Shown piece by piece: positions 5,343 to 7,295 of a DNA stretch of 7,295 bases. The stretch spans positions 1 through 7,295 of the forward strand of contig UROM01000089.1 of the NCBI GenBank assembly GCA_900549455.1. Reading direction: 5' to 3'. Numbering within the stretch: position 1 is the stretch's first letter; every line of letters begins with the position of its first letter. Both the position numbers and the translations under genes were made by a program. The notes under the pieces are model-generated. The model saw only the letters and a program-made list of their open reading frames with translations, did not search any database and was not told the DNA's origin. This DNA comes from an uncultured Collinsella sp. (GTDB lineage: Bacteria; Actinomycetota; Coriobacteriia; Coriobacteriales; Coriobacteriaceae).

Positions 5343-6755
5343 TCAGCCTCCCATCACGACATAGGGGCTGAAATCGAAGCGCAGCGTCATGAGTCGCTGC
5401 GGGGACTCAATGGCCGCGGCGATGATATCGGCATCTCGAGCTCGGTCAAATCCCTCGAGCTCAATTTGATACGAGACGTCTTCCATTCTATGGAGTATTC
5501 GTTTACTCAGGAGGCTTTCGCCGTCGAATTCCTCGGTTTTGCCTCCGTCCGAGGTTACAGCATACAGGTGCAGTTTTGCGGCGGTCGCAGGGTCGGCGAC
5601 CGTGAGGTTGTCGATTTGGTTGGCCGTGCCCTTTGCCCCAAGCAAGGTGAGCAGGGTGGGGGCTACGACCTCGCCCGATGGCAGAAAAACAACTTCGACG
5701 GTTTTAGGAAATGCGATAATGGCTGCTTTGCGGACGGGCTTATCGGCGGCGGTGACCTCGATGCTCGCGGCGTCGACGGTTTCCGTGCGGTCGAGCGCGA
5801 CCATCATGCAACAATTGCCCTCGTCGATGTCCGCCGGCATGGGATAGTCCAAGTTTTCGCCAGATTGCGTGCTGCCCACTGCGGCGGTTGTTTCGCTTGG
5901 CTCGCTGAAAGTGGCTGAAGGACCGCTCGGTGGCGGTGTTATGTCGCCTGGTGTTCCATTGTCCCCAGGCGCCATTTCACCGCTGTTCTCGCTGGAGTCG
6001 CTTGCGATGTCCCCTGTCGAGGGGGCGAGTCCGACCGCTCCCGCTCCGCTCCATTCCATCTCGAGGAGTGCCGGATCGACAAGGACGTGATGCACATCTT
6101 GCGTCTGGGTGCTGATATCGACAGGACCGGGATTTGCCCCTCGTGTCAGGCTGAGCGATCCGGTCCGCTGCTTGCCCCGAGTCTTCTGGCTTTCTGTGTC
6201 GCTCGCGTAGAACATCAGAGGGATCTCGCCATTTGCTGTGGCGTCGGTGCCCGCCTTGGTCATTTTCAGCGATGCGGTGAATGAGATAGCGGGCTGCGTG
6301 CCATCGGCGCTCGAGGGGACGCAGCCCAGGCATACACCTCCTCCGTCTTCGAAAAACGTGCTGTCGAAGGCGACTGTTGCCCCGTCCGCCGAGTCATCGG
6401 ACAGGGTGATGTCGAGGCACAGCTCCACGTCGCAGGAATCGCCATCGGCATCAGTTGCAGCCGCGCGCCATGTGCAGATGGCGCATCCCGTTAGGGGGCC
6501 GTCCGCTTTGCGCGAGTGCTCGGTATCCACGACTATCGAGCTATTTGCGCGGCGACGGAGGCACCCCGAGGTCGAAATGCTTGCCTGTGCAAGGGAGAAG
6601 CGTTGGCACGCGATGGCGCTCGTCTGGTTTGTGGCGAGACAGTTGACGGCAGGTAAGGGGACGTCCACGGCGGGTGTCGCTAGAGCGGCGACGGGCATGC
6701 CGGTGGCAAGCGCGCTGCAGAGCACGGCAACGGGCAAAAAGTTCTTTGATGCCAT
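5343..6755 (-). CDS. Cysteine-rich secreted protein of unknown function
   Basis: I do not recognise this 470-residue protein as a named family. A signal peptide covers residues 1-27 (ALCSAL-like core, ALA before TPAV). The mature part has two blocks joined by a Pro/Ser/Thr/Gly-rich linker (about 240-300). The first block holds nine cysteines (39, 50, 65, 91, 94, 108, 113, 142, 145), including two CxxC pairs, CAIC and CLGC; an adjacent CC (315-316) follows the linker. The C-terminal block (about 349-465) has the layout KTVEVVFLPSGEVVAPT near its start and LRFDFSPY at its end, resembling the exported module of the BspA-like protein. There is no sorting signal or membrane anchor, so it is predicted to be released or held by other proteins. 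Start ATG has GGAGAA about six bases upstream. It lies 41 bp after the small LPXTG gene on the same strand, probably in one operon. Confidence 0.72.
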   Translation of the reverse strand: MASKNFLPVAVLCSALATGMPVAALATPAVDVPLPAVNCLATNQTSAIACQRFSLAQASISTSGCLRRRANSSIVVDTEHSRKADGPLTGCAICTWRAAATDADGDSCDVELCLDITLSDDSADGATVAFDSTFFEDGGGVCLGCVPSSADGTQPAISFTASLKMTKAGTDATANGEIPLMFYASDTESQKTRGKQRTGSLSLTRGANPGPVDISTQTQDVHHVLVDPALLEMEWSGAGAVGLAPSTGDIASDSSENSGEMAPGDNGTPGDITPPPSGPSATFSEPSETTAAVGSTQSGENLDYPMPADIDEGNCCMMVALDRTETVDAASIEVTAADKPVRKAAIIAFPKTVEVVFLPSGEVVAPTLLTLLGAKGTANQIDNLTVADPATAAKLHLYAVTSDGGKTEEFDGESLLSKRILHRMEDVSYQIELEGFDRARDADIIAAAIESPQRLMTLRFDFSPYVVMGG

Positions 6756-6796
6756 GGGTTCTCCATACCTGTTCTGGACGGTCTCGATTTGCGTGG

Positions 6797-7054
6797 CTAT
6801 TGGCTGCGTTTGATGTGCAGGCCAAGGCCGATGGCGCTTGTGCCTGCCGCGGCGATTCCTGCTGCCAGGAGCTGTCGCGTGTCGCCCGTTTGCGCTAGGG
6901 GCTCATGTTGGCCACTGCGTTCGAGCTCCGATAGATCGACAGTCACCTGCGTGGCAGCTTGCGCCTGCTCTTGTTGGGCAAAGGCAGCGATCGGGGCAAA
7001 CGTTACAACGCCGATGATGACGGCAAGGACAATCGCCTTAGGCCGTGTGCGCAC
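6797..7054 (-). CDS. Very small LPXTG-type surface protein (85 residues)
   Basis: An 85-residue protein consists almost only of export and anchoring signals. Residues 1-26 form a signal peptide (basic RTRPK, hydrophobic core, AAFA before QQEQ). About 30 residues follow (QVTVDLSELERSGQHEP), then the sorting motif LAQTGD (53-58), a hydrophobic stretch (61-79) and a short basic tail HIKRSQ. If sortase cuts between T56 and G57, the displayed peptide is only about 30 residues. The motif has Ala where LPxTG has Pro. The start is GTG at 7054, which overlaps the end of the preceding gene by 17 nt; only a weak GGACGG lies upstream, so translation is probably coupled. It might be a stalk end, a minor pilin-like base, or a decayed larger protein. 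I know of no named family. Confidence 0.7.
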   Translation of the reverse strand: MRTRPKAIVLAVIIGVVTFAPIAAFAQQEQAQAATQVTVDLSELERSGQHEPLAQTGDTRQLLAAGIAAAGTSAIGLGLHIKRSQ

Positions 7055-7246
7055 CGGGCTCGACCGTCCACGTAATGCTTGCGACCTGGTCGCCCGTGCC
7101 GGTCCCGGTCACATGGAAGATGTCTCGTGTGACGTGGGCGACATTGCCGCTCGTCTTGAGCTTAATCTTGTCCGTACCATCGGCGATGCCCTGATAACCC
7201 ATGTCGAAGAATGCATTCTTGGAAAGGTCGAGGCCCGCTTCCTGCG
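7038..7246 (-). CDS. 3' end of a secreted-protein gene, N-terminus beyond the window
   Basis: The insert end cuts this gene: 68 residues and a TAA stop remain, with no start. Readable stretches are LDLSKNAFFDMGYQGIADGT, DKIKLKTSGNVAHVT and GDQVASITWTVEPGAHTA. The alternating hydrophobic pattern and the ending VASITWTVEP resemble the end of the exported beta-rich module in the BspA-like protein (LGTVDFSFGQ) and the cysteine-rich protein (LMTLRFDFSP), so I infer the tail of a surface protein with that module. It is the first gene in the three-gene minus-strand run, and its stop overlaps the next start by 17 nt. The protein ends without a sorting signal; the anchor lies on the next, separately translated gene. 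The frame continues into adapter beyond 7246, and those codons are artificial. Confidence 0.62.
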
Positions 7247-7295
7247 CTGTCTCTTATACACATCTGACGCTGCCGACGATCGCATAAGTGTAGAT
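7247..7295 (-). other. Nextera i5-side sequencing adapter (artificial)
   Basis: Positions 7247-7265 are the Tn5 mosaic end in reverse (CTGTCTCTTATACACATCT), 7266-7279 are GACGCTGCCGACGA, 7280-7287 (TCGCATAA) are the reverse complement of TTATGCGA, index S522 as I recall the Nextera list, and 7288-7295 (GTGTAGAT) begin the P5 primer complement. Biological sequence ends at 7246. Together with the adapter at 1-50 this gives the two proper ends of one tagmented molecule. Confidence 0.98.

Noticed and set aside
5310..5918. Plus-strand 202-codon frame opposite the Cys-rich gene
   Set aside because: It overlaps a secreted protein with signal peptide and ribosome binding site; the antisense translation shows no family features.
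6007..6027. APSTGD within the Cys-rich protein as an LPXTG-like sorting motif
   Set aside because: It lies mid-protein in a Ser/Pro-rich linker with no hydrophobic segment or basic tail after it.
1..7295. CRISPR array, tRNA, insertion sequence with transposase, or known anti-phage system
   Set aside because: There are no regularly spaced repeats, tRNA-like cloverleaf or transposase motifs. TerB_N is sometimes discussed with phage-response genes, but no partner genes are visible here.

Overview
The window looks like one complete tagmentation-library molecule. An Illumina Nextera i7-side adapter occupies 1-50 and a Nextera i5-side adapter occupies 7247-7295, in the opposed orientation expected for the two ends of a single insert. 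Only 51-7246 (7196 bp) is biological. Any gene model that crosses into the adapters carries artificial residues.

The insert is GC-rich bacterial DNA. It encodes several exported, sortase-type surface proteins, a BspA-like leucine-rich surface protein, a TerB N-terminal-domain protein and a DUF554 membrane protein. This combination suggests a Gram-positive gut actinobacterium of class Coriobacteriia, perhaps Collinsella. That placement is an inference from gene content and base composition; there is no rRNA or other marker in the window.

Layout from left to right. (1) 51-760, minus strand: the N-terminal 236 residues of a TerB_N-domain protein, cut by the library end. A GTG start with a strong ribosome binding site and an extended -10 promoter precede it. 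(2) 832-1794, minus: a secreted BspA-like protein whose recognisable sequence stops exactly where a short repeat element (843-918) begins. (3) 1778-1900, minus: the orphan C-terminal cell-wall sorting signal of a lost surface protein, overlapping the start of the BspA-like gene. (4) 1901-2291: a spacer with a TATAAT box and no recognisable gene. (5) 2292-4025, plus: a complete 577-residue LPXTG-type protein (IPSTG) with a beta-helix-like region and a pilin-type isopeptide domain, followed by a perfect 15-bp stem-loop. (6) 4263-4503, plus: a LacI-family regulator that is both frameshifted and truncated, ending in a second copy of the same repeat (4475-4499). (7) 4508-5224, minus: a DUF554 membrane protein. 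(8) 5343-7246, minus: a three-gene run made of the 3' end of a secreted-protein gene, a tiny 85-residue LPXTG-type protein, and a cysteine-rich secreted protein.

Most genes concern the cell surface. Two complete proteins and one remnant carry sortase sorting signals, and several share what looks like a common exported beta-rich module. No sortase gene is present, so anchoring would depend on an enzyme encoded elsewhere. The locus shows decay: two 3'-truncated genes end at copies of one repeat, and one sorting-signal remnant survives. I see no CRISPR array, tRNA, rRNA, transposase or classical defence system. The strongest leads are the repeat family at the gene-truncation points and the shared surface module.
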